Shown here: piece after piece, positions 8,608 to 17,149 of the stretch | Numbering within the stretch: position 1 is the first letter of the stretch | Layout: the number at the start of each line of letters is the position of its first letter | Assembly: GCF_004362015.1 (NCBI RefSeq) | Contig: NZ_SNWW01000015.1 | Coordinates: 1-62,350, forward strand | DNA length: 62,350 bases | Direction: 5' to 3' | From: Flavobacterium chryseum | GTDB lineage: Bacteria; Bacteroidota; Bacteroidia; Flavobacteriales; Flavobacteriaceae | Program-made: the position numbers and the translations under genes | Notes under the pieces: model-generated | Databases searched by the model: none | What the model was told of the DNA's origin: nothing | Seen by the model: only the letters and a program-made list of their open reading frames with translations

Positions 8608-8759
8608 TTACTGATTCATCAACTCTTCTGCGGCCGCACGACGACAACAAGCGCGATCATTATCTGAAGCAATGCAACTATAAAGTGATGTAAACCCACC
8701 ATTTACAGTTTTCGTTTCTTTCATATTTAATACTGAAATTGTTTTTTGTTTAATTGCAT
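8608..8759 (-). CDS. Class I lanthipeptide precursor 2, with an apparent 1-nt deletion in the leader
   Basis: This is the paralogue of precursor 1. After correcting a frameshift it would encode 50 aa: MQLNKKTISVLN, then MKETKTVNGG, then core FTSLYSCIASDNDRACCRR with an Ala/Glu-rich tail ending LMNQ. The ATG at 8759 is in a different frame from the core. The A-run after AAAC holds six A where precursor 1 has seven, so the frame runs into a stop after nine residues. Without correction, translation could only start at the internal ATG 8724, giving MKETKTVNGG plus the core and most of the leader lost. Either a sequencing error in a homopolymer, a real inactivation or a slippage switch would explain it. 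Core conservation argues for recent function. Confidence 0.7.
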
Positions 8760-8840
8760 TTTTTTTATTTTGAAATAATTTTATGTTTTAGCCTACTCTT
8801 TTTTTAAAGGATTTTTAGCTTTCTCCCAGTGTTCTGTAAT

Positions 8841-11015
8841 TTATTGAAGAAGGTCATAATTATCCCAAAATGTTTTGTTGTATTGGGCTTTTTCAAATAA
8901 AGTTTGCTCTTGACGGTATGTAAATTTGTCAGGCTTTAATACATTAAAATCATCCCAAAATGAATTGACAACAATTTTAAATGGATGAGTACGATTATCT
9001 TTGTCTATTATGTTACCGTAAATACTATTTTTCATTTCACTTATATAATAAAGTCCGTTTATTTTTTTAAAATCAGTCTCTGTAATCTCTAAGGTTGATT
9101 CTTTTTGAATATAATTTTTCGGCCAGCCCTGCAATTCTATCATTTTATCAAAACTGCTGTCGTATTTTTTAATTTCCCATTTCTCAATTACTTTTACGAT
9201 AGCATAATCATCCTTGTTTATGTACAATGTTCCTGAAAAATCACACAAAAAATTTCTGTTGGTATAACTGTATTGATCCCGAAGTGTAGAAAAATTGATT
9301 ACATAAACTTCCTCGTTGTTATACATTATCTCATCATCTTCTTTAAAAACAAATTTTTTAAACTTTTTCTCCTCTAAATACTTACCAAAAATTATAGGGT
9401 TACTGCGATAAACATAAAAAAAATCAGAACTCAAACTTTTTGGAGCGTAGCCCTTTTTTATATTCCAGCGTATTTCTTTTAGCTGATAATAACTTCGATT
9501 TATCTTATCATAACCAAGTTCGTATTGCTTTGCAATAAAATCAAGATTCAATTTTGTGCTATCCTGAACTTTAACATCAATATTTGAAGTCAATTTTGAA
9601 TTAAAGTCGATTACAGGATAATTGTTTTTTTTATTTATAATCGCCTTTTTTACAATACTGTAAGGATACTTTCTTCCTCGAACAATAACTTCGTTTAAGG
9701 CAATCCACTTTTCTTTATATTGTTTTGGATCATCAATAACCGCTTTGTGACTATCATTATTTACAATATTTTTATTTATTGACTGTAATTTATTTTCAGT
9801 ATCTGCAATTGAGGTAGACTGATTTACTTTATTAAAATAAAAATACCCGTCATGAATTGAATTTAATTTTGCTTCAACAAAAACCTCCGGACTAAACAAC
9901 CTATTTAACTGTGGTTTTTCCAATTCCTCTTGTTTTGATGAAATAAACATGTGAGGAATATTTTTGCTTTTTAAATAATATTCAAAAGACTTATGATCTA
10001 TTAAAGTTCTGTTCCATTTTCCTCCCAAAAAAATCGAGTCATAAGCTGTCACTGCCGCTAAACTGTAAACACTTTTCTTTAATGCTTTTTTTATATAAGC
10101 CCCCATAGGAACAAAATCTTTGAGAACCGGAGTACGTAAAGAAGACATATTATTGACAAAATGTTGATTTGCCCCCCAGCAAATTATCTTTTCATCCGGA
10201 TGCTCTTTAATGTATTCCAAAAGATTATCAGCCATCTGTTTATCTCTTCTGTTATCATCAGACGTTGTATTAAAGGGACTTAAAATTTGTGTTTTTTTTA
10301 AATAACAGTTTTCACCCAATGACAGCAAACTCTTTATTATTTGCGTCCAGTAAAAATTTGTTTCTGTTTTTGGCTTTTTATCAATTGCTTTTAATAAATT
10401 TTCAAAAGATGATTTATACTTGCTGTACGTAATATCATTTTCATCAAAAACAAAAGAGTAATTGATTGATTCCATCAGCAATTCTAAATCTCCTCTATCT
10501 AATTTAAACTCTAACTGATTGTTATTGCAATATTCAAACAGATCAATAAATAAGTTTTCGTCTCCATATTTTCCTGTAATTTGATTATCAAAACCAAATA
10601 ATTTGAGATTTGACTGGTTTGTATCATAAAATTGAACAAAACTTTGAAATTCTTTTTTCCCGGACCAGATAGAAAATAAAGAATTTTTTAAAGCCAATGG
10701 CACGCTGGCTCCTTTCTTAATTTTATTCTGAGCTTTCCAAACATCATAAACTCCAGATTCAAATGCGATGGTATTAAACCCCATTTCGTTATGCAAATAT
10801 TGAATGATCTTTGTTTTTATCTCAAAAACATTTCCATCATAATGTGTTTTCTCTCCCAACATTAATACCTGTACATCCTTTAATTCTTCTTTTAAAAAAG
10901 AAAAATCGCCATTTGAAGGATTCTCAGGTAAATTCAAAATTTTGGGATTGAAATTTTGTGCATTACCAATAAAATAAGAAATACTTAAAATTGTTAGTAA
11001 AAATATTCTCCTCAT
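8841..11015 (-). CDS. Erythromycin-esterase-like secreted protein in the lanthipeptide operon
   Basis: A 724-aa protein with a signal peptide (1-19). The Ere/succinoglycan-like fold at about 30-390 contains LGEKTHYDG (53-61), equivalent to the GExTHG active-site motif of erythromycin esterases, with the catalytic His present, and FESGVYDVW (85-93). The C-terminal 300 residues resemble the beta-rich tail of Bacteroidota carboxypeptidase-regulatory outer-membrane proteins (FSGTLYINKDDYAIVKV). It lies between the elimination protein and the precursors, 2 bp after the former, so it belongs to the operon. Macrolide hydrolysis is unlikely to be its role here. Esterase, hydrolase or transferase action on the peptide is an inference from position. 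Confidence 0.7.
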   Translation of the reverse strand: MRRIFLLTILSISYFIGNAQNFNPKILNLPENPSNGDFSFLKEELKDVQVLMLGEKTHYDGNVFEIKTKIIQYLHNEMGFNTIAFESGVYDVWKAQNKIKKGASVPLALKNSLFSIWSGKKEFQSFVQFYDTNQSNLKLFGFDNQITGKYGDENLFIDLFEYCNNNQLEFKLDRGDLELLMESINYSFVFDENDITYSKYKSSFENLLKAIDKKPKTETNFYWTQIIKSLLSLGENCYLKKTQILSPFNTTSDDNRRDKQMADNLLEYIKEHPDEKIICWGANQHFVNNMSSLRTPVLKDFVPMGAYIKKALKKSVYSLAAVTAYDSIFLGGKWNRTLIDHKSFEYYLKSKNIPHMFISSKQEELEKPQLNRLFSPEVFVEAKLNSIHDGYFYFNKVNQSTSIADTENKLQSINKNIVNNDSHKAVIDDPKQYKEKWIALNEVIVRGRKYPYSIVKKAIINKKNNYPVIDFNSKLTSNIDVKVQDSTKLNLDFIAKQYELGYDKINRSYYQLKEIRWNIKKGYAPKSLSSDFFYVYRSNPIIFGKYLEEKKFKKFVFKEDDEIMYNNEEVYVINFSTLRDQYSYTNRNFLCDFSGTLYINKDDYAIVKVIEKWEIKKYDSSFDKMIELQGWPKNYIQKESTLEITETDFKKINGLYYISEMKNSIYGNIIDKDNRTHPFKIVVNSFWDDFNVLKPDKFTYRQEQTLFEKAQYNKTFWDNYDLLQ

Positions 11016-11017
11016 TT

Positions 11018-11938
11018 TTAGATTTGTATAAGATTTTTTTGCTCTTCTTTTGTTGAAGAATATTTAAATCTCGCTATTTTACTATAATAATATTCATATA
11101 ATAAGTCGTATAAAACCCATTCGTTCTTACGTTGTTTGGATTTAAAAAGCCTGTTGCAATGCATGTGTATGTAACTCGCCAGAAAATCTTCTATTATTAC
11201 AGATTTATCCAGAATATCTACCTTCATTTTTTTGAGTATTATTGCAAAATAAACTTTACTTTCTTCTGCAAATACTTTAATCATAGGATCTAACTCTGGG
11301 TTTTTATCATTAAAAACAGCTTCTATTTTATATTTGTTATCCCTGTATTTTTTACTTAGTTGCTTTCTTATTTCTTTATCGATACCAAATTCATTTCCAA
11401 AATTTGTTTTTAGAGATTCCAGTAATTCTTTTTTTTGCCCCAAACTATAACCGCAGCTTTCTAAAAAAGCATCTATTGCTTTCATACCATAAAGCCATCT
11501 GTTTTCCTGACTGTCTTCTGCCAGCAGTATTAGTTTTAATATTAGCTGACTGTTTACAAAAAATAATGACTCAAATTCTTCAATTGTACGAAATCCGTAT
11601 CGCTCTAGTTCTCTTTTATAGGTGTTAACTGTAATGTCAGATATTGATCTTTCATCTAGATAAGGCATAACCAAATTATAAAGCTTTAAAATAATTTTAC
11701 CGGTATCTTTAGTGTTACACAAATGAAATCGCACTCTTAAATGAGAGCCATTTTCATCACTATATCGTATGTAAAACCATTTATCTATAGTGCCTTCCTG
11801 AATCAGCATCTGAGTTAAGGGCAAAAGTGTAAAAATCAAAAACTTGTCAGAGGTTTCGGGTCCCAAATATATATTGTAATACAGCCATTCACTTCCGGCT
11901 ATAAACGATCGTATTGGTTTAATTACACTATTTTTCAT
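11018..11938 (-). CDS. Split LanB, glutamate-elimination protein, arm 1 (SpaB C-terminal/thiopeptide-type domain)
   Basis: This is the stand-alone counterpart of the C-terminal domain of full-length LanB dehydratases, which removes glutamate from glutamylated Ser/Thr to leave Dha/Dhb. It begins with GSEWLYYNIYLGPETSD and contains IDKWFYIRYSDENGSHLRVR, both hallmarks of the family. A conserved HIHMHCNRLF stretch lies near the C-terminus. Length 306 aa matches the single domain. Its ATG overlaps the stop of the upstream glutamylation protein by 4 bp (ATGA), so the two halves are translationally coupled and should act as a complex. A paralogous pair exists at 17442-20512. Confidence 0.9.
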   Translation of the reverse strand: MKNSVIKPIRSFIAGSEWLYYNIYLGPETSDKFLIFTLLPLTQMLIQEGTIDKWFYIRYSDENGSHLRVRFHLCNTKDTGKIILKLYNLVMPYLDERSISDITVNTYKRELERYGFRTIEEFESLFFVNSQLILKLILLAEDSQENRWLYGMKAIDAFLESCGYSLGQKKELLESLKTNFGNEFGIDKEIRKQLSKKYRDNKYKIEAVFNDKNPELDPMIKVFAEESKVYFAIILKKMKVDILDKSVIIEDFLASYIHMHCNRLFKSKQRKNEWVLYDLLYEYYYSKIARFKYSSTKEEQKNLIQI

Positions 11939-14121
11939 AACGTTTCTTTATAGAACGAAAGAATAAATTCATTTTCTACCGCTTTTTCATCCTTTTTTAT
12001 AAGTGCTTTATTTTCATTAAATAAATACTCTTTCAGAATTAAAGATTCTTTGTTTTTAATTAGAGACAAGAACATTTTACAACTTAATTCATTTTTAAAA
12101 TCAATAAACAAATTATTGTCAAAATCAATTATCTGAACTCTGTCGGGAATAGATTTAATTTCTTTCCAGCTGCTCAGTTGTTCCATTGTTTTTAACCTCA
12201 ACAATTCTTCTTTTTTTAATGCCCAGGTTGCTAATGAAAAAACAATATTCTTATACATCACTCTTGGCAAATAAGCCTGATCTATTAAAATATCACCCCA
12301 GTCAAATCCAAAATGAGCTCTGGAATTTTGAGCTTGTATTTCAGCTAAAAAACTATATATGGGCAATGGATCCGCATTAAAATTATGGGCATTGGACAAA
12401 ATTGGAATGACTTCTTTGTTTTTCGTCTTCGACCTCAGTACAATACGCCCGTTCCTTAAAGAAACCATAAGGTCTGATATCGGTAACTGTCTGTCTCTTG
12501 GCAGTGCACTTTTAGCCAGATAAGGAATTTCATAATTCCTTAAATTAGACCTGGACAGCACATTTCCAACTCTCGCTTGAGGCAGGTGCACTATTTCGGC
12601 AAAAATTGCATTTTCAGAATTTTCCTTAACTACTATTTCTTCTATAAAATTGTATATATCTGTATCTACATGGCTAAACCTGCTTAATAAATTAGCTGCT
12701 GTTGTGCCTCCAAAATTTGATAAATAGATAAGTGGTTTCATTTTATCGGTTTCAAAAATTTTAATCACAGACGAAAAAGTATTGGGCACTTCATCCCAAC
12801 TTTCTTTGAAACCAAAAAAATCTTCTTCTTTTAATTCGATTGTTTTTTCTTTATTATCAAAACCTGATACTATTTTGTTAAATAAAAGTTTGCCCAATTT
12901 TGTACTGGAAACCTTTTTTACCGGGTTACCTTTTTTTCTTGCCTCCGGAATTTTTACTGATATGTCATCTACAAGTTCTGAAATACTAAAGGCATCTGAA
13001 TTTTCATGCTCTTCTCCAAATCCAATTCCTGTTTCGACATCTAATGCCAATGCTACGGGTACCTCTTCATCTTCAAATCGTTTTTGAAAGTTCTTTTTAA
13101 AATGGTCCAACTTTTTATTTTCTATATTGGAAGCCATTTTGTTTAATACCTTCAATCCCTCTTTAACATCTTCGATAATTTTAGAATCAAGACTATTTTC
13201 TTTAAAAGTCACATTAAGATCTGTTTGAAAAAGGTATTTTTTATTTACTTCAATATCTAAGAAAGAACCAATTGCTTCTATCTCACTATACAATAATAAG
13301 TTATCACCTTTTTTATTAGCATCTAGTATTTCTAATTTGTCCTTAATTTCATTAAACTTGCTTACAATTGTTTTTGATTTCACTTCATTTCTCAATACTT
13401 CAAAATAATCTCTACCGGTAACTGTGGGAGAAATCGAACTAATTAATATCTGACTGTCAATTAATTCATGTACAAAGTCTGTCGCAGCATCTAATGTAAT
13501 TTCTGGTTCGATTATAAAAGAAGCTAACGCATTAATCGTTATGCCATTTTCTGCTTTTTTAAGTATTTCATCAATAAATTCACTGGCATCAATAGACATT
13601 AAAAAATGTTTTCTATTGGTATCGATGTATTGATATTCAACATATCTCATTTCATTTCCTATAGTATATAAACTAGTATTTGGAAAATATAAAAGTTCAT
13701 CTCTGATTTCTCTATCTGATTCTAATTTTTGAGAAAGAGCACATAAATAATTCATATCTAAACGCGTAACCCTTTTATAATCAACAGAATTATTTAAAAC
13801 GATGTTTGTTTCATTTTCAATTTTACCAACTGAACAGCCACTAAATAATCCAAATGGTGTACAACGTGTTCCCATTCTTAACAAATATTTTAATAAAGAA
13901 AACACTAACTTTTCATCCGTATCCTGATGGTCTCTTTGCAAATATTTAAGCATTTCCTGATGTAGTTCTGGTGATGCCAAATAAATTGCTTCAGAAACTG
14001 CCGGATTGATACACAATTCTCTTACCTTATTTACATTTAGATCGTTTACTTCATTAAATGTAAGATAGGGCGTTCTCAATATGTACTTATCAAATGGTAT
14101 ATAATTGATTTCTTTATTCAC
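11935..14121 (-). CDS. Split LanB, glutamylation protein, arm 1 (lantibiotic dehydratase N-terminal domain)
   Basis: This half activates Ser/Thr of the precursor by tRNA-Glu-dependent glutamylation. The family signature LLRMGTRCTPFGLFSGCSVG (about residues 100-120) is intact, and a second conserved block with HLPQARVGNVLSR and LRNGRIVLRSK lies near 520-570. The 728 aa correspond to the N-terminal two thirds of a normal ~1000-aa LanB; splitting of LanB is known in Bacteroidota lanthipeptide clusters such as pinensin. It is the first gene of the minus-strand operon. A promoter with TTTG (14295-14292) and TAGTTTTG (14271-14264) lies about 145 bp upstream, with two AATTC-NN-GAATT palindromes just behind it. 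Confidence 0.92.
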   Translation of the reverse strand: MNKEINYIPFDKYILRTPYLTFNEVNDLNVNKVRELCINPAVSEAIYLASPELHQEMLKYLQRDHQDTDEKLVFSLLKYLLRMGTRCTPFGLFSGCSVGKIENETNIVLNNSVDYKRVTRLDMNYLCALSQKLESDREIRDELLYFPNTSLYTIGNEMRYVEYQYIDTNRKHFLMSIDASEFIDEILKKAENGITINALASFIIEPEITLDAATDFVHELIDSQILISSISPTVTGRDYFEVLRNEVKSKTIVSKFNEIKDKLEILDANKKGDNLLLYSEIEAIGSFLDIEVNKKYLFQTDLNVTFKENSLDSKIIEDVKEGLKVLNKMASNIENKKLDHFKKNFQKRFEDEEVPVALALDVETGIGFGEEHENSDAFSISELVDDISVKIPEARKKGNPVKKVSSTKLGKLLFNKIVSGFDNKEKTIELKEEDFFGFKESWDEVPNTFSSVIKIFETDKMKPLIYLSNFGGTTAANLLSRFSHVDTDIYNFIEEIVVKENSENAIFAEIVHLPQARVGNVLSRSNLRNYEIPYLAKSALPRDRQLPISDLMVSLRNGRIVLRSKTKNKEVIPILSNAHNFNADPLPIYSFLAEIQAQNSRAHFGFDWGDILIDQAYLPRVMYKNIVFSLATWALKKEELLRLKTMEQLSSWKEIKSIPDRVQIIDFDNNLFIDFKNELSCKMFLSLIKNKESLILKEYLFNENKALIKKDEKAVENEFILSFYKETL

Positions 14122-14263
14122 TTTTTATTTGAAATATTCCTTTAATTAATAATTATTGATAAAACCATAAAATCTTTTTTCAATGACGATTCTAAAAACC
14201 TAAATCTCAAAATCTGTAGTAACGAAAAATTTGCTGTTATAAAAAGTTTCATTTTCCTGAAGT

Positions 14264-14295
14264 CAAAACTATAGAATGATGAAATGTTGCACAAA
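14264..14295 (-). promoter_or_regulatory. Promoter of lanthipeptide arm 1
   Basis: On the minus strand TTTG (14295-14292), a 20-base spacer and TAGTTTTG (14271-14264) fit the Bacteroidota -33/-7 consensus. The start site would be near 14258, leaving a leader of about 135 bases before the dehydratase gene. Confidence 0.6.
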
Positions 14296-14308
14296 CTATG
14301 TTCATCGG

Positions 14309-14341
14309 AATTCATGAATTTCGACAGGAAATTCGGGAATT
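14309..14341. promoter_or_regulatory. Tandem operator candidates AATTC-NN-GAATT, arm 1
   Basis: Two 12-bp palindromes, AATTCATGAATT (14309-14320) and AATTCGGGAATT (14330-14341), lie 21 bp apart, two helical turns. They centre at about -56 and -77 of the predicted arm-1 promoter. A third copy, AATTCCTGAATT, is upstream of precursor 3. Position and spacing suit binding of an activator dimer. Confidence 0.6.
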
Positions 14342-14544
14342 CCTAGCAAATAAAACCATAAAACACTTATTACCAATAAATTAAAATTTTATTTTTTTAT
14401 TCAATTTTGGATTATTGTAACAGACAGATCCATTAATTTTGAAATAAATTCCTCTTACAAGTTTGATTTTAAATATCTACTCACAGTATTTTTAGTATCA
14501 TTTTCTACTTTTTTATTCGTTCATCCAAAAAGAATGGTTTAACA

Positions 14545-14900
14545 CAACTGTTGTTTGCTAAATTAAAAGCGCTTTATTGGAAAAATGAAGAGAAGATAGT
14601 GAAACGACTACCTTATGTAAAAGCTTATTTAAATAAGCTATCATCGAGAAACAAACTGTTGAGAAAGCATTAGTTTATCTGGACAGAGCCATTTTTTTAC
14701 AAAAGATATTTAAGACCAAAATTCCCAGCTTCTGCATATATTGCAAAAAGCCATGTTTACAAAAAACAGTTTAAGTACAAAAAGTTATCGGTAATTTCTC
14801 GTTGCAGAAAACATTGCCTAACAAAACGATAAGGACTTATATTATGAAATAAAGTTTATGATAGCAGCCTTAAGATCTCAAAAATCAGCAATAGTAATGA
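14545..14900 (+). pseudogene. Decayed paralogue of the TPR/AraC regulator (N-terminal part)
   Basis: Reading the plus strand through several frameshifts gives fragments that line up with the start of the intact regulator at 15115. LKALYWKNEEKIVKRLPYVK matches its HKLYFDNENNIKKQILYKD. EKALVYLDRAIF matches MNKAIQYLDSVI. FPASAYIAKSHVYKKQFKYK matches FPVAAYCEKADFLKRQFKFE. Order and spacing are preserved, but stops and frame changes break it up. Nothing recognisable of the membrane segment or the AraC domain follows. It sits between the arm-1 operators and the intact regulator, as if arm 1 once had its own divergent regulator. Confidence 0.7.
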
Positions 14901-15090
14901 GACACCGTTATTATATGAGGAATATTAAAAAACATTATATTACTCGCAAATACTATATGTCTGATTTCTGTATTTAGATATTGAACTACTGAATTTTGCA
15001 CCACACAAAAAAAAATAAAACACTACTAATCAGAATTTTAAAACCAAATAAAAATACACACGTTAATAGTGAGAATTCGTACATATACTT

Positions 15091-15098
15091 TATTTTTG
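15091..15098 (+). promoter_or_regulatory. -7 box of the regulator gene
   Basis: TATTTTTG matches TAnnTTTG and ends 16 bases before the ATG at 15115. A matching -33 TTTG is not clear. Confidence 0.4.
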
Positions 15099-15114
15099 TA
15101 GCAAACCTACAGCT

Positions 15115-16851
15115 ATGACTTTGTTGAAATTTCTTAAAATCTCCTGTTTACTACTATTCCCTATTTTTATATCGGCTCAAGAATCAAAGCAAGAACTTAT
15201 GAAATTATCTTTTGATGAATTACATAAACTTTATTTTGATAATGAGAATAATATCAAGAAACAGATTTTATATAAGGACGCCTACATGGCGAAGGCTTAC
15301 AAAGAAAATAATAGGATTAGAAAAGCGCGTGGTAATTATTTAACTGCCCTACTGTATTATAATTCAGATATGAATAAAGCAATTCAATATCTTGATAGCG
15401 TTATAAAATACTCGACTGGTATAAATGACAGATCTTTTCCTGTCGCTGCATATTGTGAAAAAGCTGATTTTCTTAAAAGACAATTTAAGTTTGAAGAAGC
15501 GATGCTTAATTATAAGTTGGCTGAAAAAATAGCACTTCAAACAAACCTAAATTATTACTATGTAGTAAGAGGTTATATTGCAGTCACTAAATCTGAAGAT
15601 CTTGGAGATTATAAAGAAGCACTGGATATATATAAAGAATGTTTTCGTTTTTACAAAACCAAAAATTACAGATCAAAAAAATATGCAGACAACTTTCAAT
15701 ATATCATTTTTGGAATGGCTAACTGTTACAGATCATTAAAAAATATTGATTCGACTACCTATTATAATAAATTAGGGTTATGGGAAACTAAACTCACTGG
15801 CAATATGGCTTTGCATTATTCATTTGTTTTAAATGAAGGAGCAAATCAAGTTTTAAGAAAAAATTATAACGCAGCTCTTGATAGCATTCATAAGGCTTTG
15901 CCTAAAATTGAAGAGTACAAGTACACTGGAAATACTATGGCTTGTTATTTTTATTTGGGAAAAGCTTACGATGGATTAAGGCAAAAAGAAAATGCTGTAA
16001 AAAATTACCTGAAAGTTGATTCTATTTATTCTAAAACAAAGGAAATAACGACAGAATTTATGGATGGTTATCCTTATTTGATTCGTTATTATAAAAATTT
16101 AGGAGACAAAGAAAATCAGCTTAAATATATTTCAAAAAATATGGCTATTGATAGTGTCCTGCAAAAGAAATATAGAAATTTAAATACTTTTTTAAGAAAC
16201 GAATACGATATTCCGCATTTAATGTCGGAAAAAGAAAATCTTATTAAATCCTTAAAAGAAGATAAAGTAAAATCGTTTTGGGGAAATGGCATTTTAATTT
16301 TAGGAATGATTACAGTATCGGCATTTGGGTTTTATCAATTTCGACATAAAAAAAAGTATCGTTCCCGATTTGAAAAAATAATGAAGGAAACTGCAGACAA
16401 AGATTTTCAGGAAAAAGAAAATGAAAGCACAAAAAATAACAAAACTGCCATTTCTAAAACCGATGATATTGGAATAGGCGAAGAATTGATCGAACAAATT
16501 TTAAAGAAATTAAATTCTTTTGAGAAAGAAAAAGGCTTTTTGAAACCTAATATTACCGTACAATCGTTATCAATTGTTTTTGAAACTAATACTAAATATT
16601 TATCTAAAATAGTTAACAGCTACAGAAATAAATCTTTTATACAATACATAAATGACTTAAGAATAGATGATGCGCTTGAAAATTTAAAAAAGGATTCTAA
16701 ATTGAGAAAATATACTATTCAGGCACTTGCTGTAGAGTTTGGATTTAATAGTGCTGAGTCTTTTTCTTCAGCTTTTTATAAAAAATCAGGTATAAAACCT
16801 GCTTATTTTATCAAACAGCTCGAAGACTCCATTAAAAATAAACAAATGTAA
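15115..16851 (+). CDS. TPR-repeat membrane-linked AraC-family transcriptional regulator
   Basis: A 578-aa regulator that probably controls both lanthipeptide arms. It has a signal-like N-terminus (1-21, ending ISAQ) and a helical TPR region at about 40-340 with repeats such as NKAIQYLDSVIKYS and RKNYNAALDSIHKAL. One membrane helix lies near 385-405 (GILILGMITVSAFGFYQF), followed by a charged coiled linker. The C-terminal AraC helix-turn-helix at about 475-570 includes IQALAVEFGFNSAESFSSAFYKK, read here as the second recognition helix. This layout places TPRs outside and the DNA-binding part inside the cell, common in Bacteroidota. It lies between the arms; the palindromes upstream of each arm are its best target candidates. 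A broken paralogue lies at 14545-14900. Confidence 0.88.
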   Translation: MTLLKFLKISCLLLFPIFISAQESKQELMKLSFDELHKLYFDNENNIKKQILYKDAYMAKAYKENNRIRKARGNYLTALLYYNSDMNKAIQYLDSVIKYSTGINDRSFPVAAYCEKADFLKRQFKFEEAMLNYKLAEKIALQTNLNYYYVVRGYIAVTKSEDLGDYKEALDIYKECFRFYKTKNYRSKKYADNFQYIIFGMANCYRSLKNIDSTTYYNKLGLWETKLTGNMALHYSFVLNEGANQVLRKNYNAALDSIHKALPKIEEYKYTGNTMACYFYLGKAYDGLRQKENAVKNYLKVDSIYSKTKEITTEFMDGYPYLIRYYKNLGDKENQLKYISKNMAIDSVLQKKYRNLNTFLRNEYDIPHLMSEKENLIKSLKEDKVKSFWGNGILILGMITVSAFGFYQFRHKKKYRSRFEKIMKETADKDFQEKENESTKNNKTAISKTDDIGIGEELIEQILKKLNSFEKEKGFLKPNITVQSLSIVFETNTKYLSKIVNSYRNKSFIQYINDLRIDDALENLKKDSKLRKYTIQALAVEFGFNSAESFSSAFYKKSGIKPAYFIKQLEDSIKNKQM

Positions 16852-16875
16852 AACAATCATATACGATATTTTAAG

Positions 16876-16899
16876 TATCGAAATTCCTGAATTTCGATA
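16876..16899. promoter_or_regulatory. Operator candidate upstream of precursor 3
   Basis: A perfect palindrome with 11-base arms (TATCGAAATTC / GAATTTCGATA) and a 2-base centre. Its core AATTCCTGAATT (16882-16893) repeats the arm-1 motif. It centres about 66 bases upstream of the predicted start site, an activator-type position. It might instead be part of a terminator for the regulator gene ending at 16851, but it lacks a T-run. Confidence 0.6.
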
Positions 16900-16939
16900 A
16901 ATTGAAATTATAATTATAACGTTTTTTAAAACCAACATT

Positions 16940-16947
16940 TATATTTG
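16940..16947 (+). promoter_or_regulatory. -7 box of lanthipeptide precursor 3
   Basis: TATATTTG is a full match to TAnnTTTG, 23 bases before the ATG. No good -33 TTTG is present, which suits a promoter that depends on an activator bound at the upstream palindrome. Confidence 0.55.
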
Positions 16948-16970
16948 CCTAAACATTAAAACTAGAAAAC

Positions 16971-17138
16971 ATGAAATTATTTAAACCTAAGAAAGAAATA
17001 AAAAAATTTGATCTGGAAAAATTGGAAGTCGCAAAATTTAAAAACCTGCATTTAGTTAAAGGGGGAAGCGAAAATGGTCCAATTGACCCTAAGAATAAAT
17101 CAACTGGAAATTGTGAAAAACTATTAGAAAACTACTAA
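16971..17138 (+). CDS. Lanthipeptide precursor 3 (55 aa), arm 2
   Basis: A short gene beginning MKLFKPKKEIKKFDLEKLEV, whose leader ends in LHLVKGG (residues 26-32). The predicted core starts SENGPIDPKNK and continues STGNCEKLLENY. It has two Ser, one Thr and one Cys, so only one thioether ring is possible. The leader pattern (Lys-rich, F-x-LEKL, then GG) is typical of Bacteroidota class I lanthipeptides, and the GG suits the C39 exporter at 4755-6947. Its own promoter and a palindromic operator lie upstream. A 13-bp-stem hairpin lies just downstream, before the second LanB pair. The core is unrelated to that of precursors 1 and 2, so arm 2 makes a different product. Confidence 0.82.
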   Translation: MKLFKPKKEIKKFDLEKLEVAKFKNLHLVKGGSENGPIDPKNKSTGNCEKLLENY

Positions 17139-17149
17139 TCTTACTTAAT

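Noticed and set aside
15066..15080. GAATTC near the regulator promoter as a fourth operator
   Set aside because: Only half of the palindrome is present (GAGAATTCGTAC), with no GAATT arm at the right distance.
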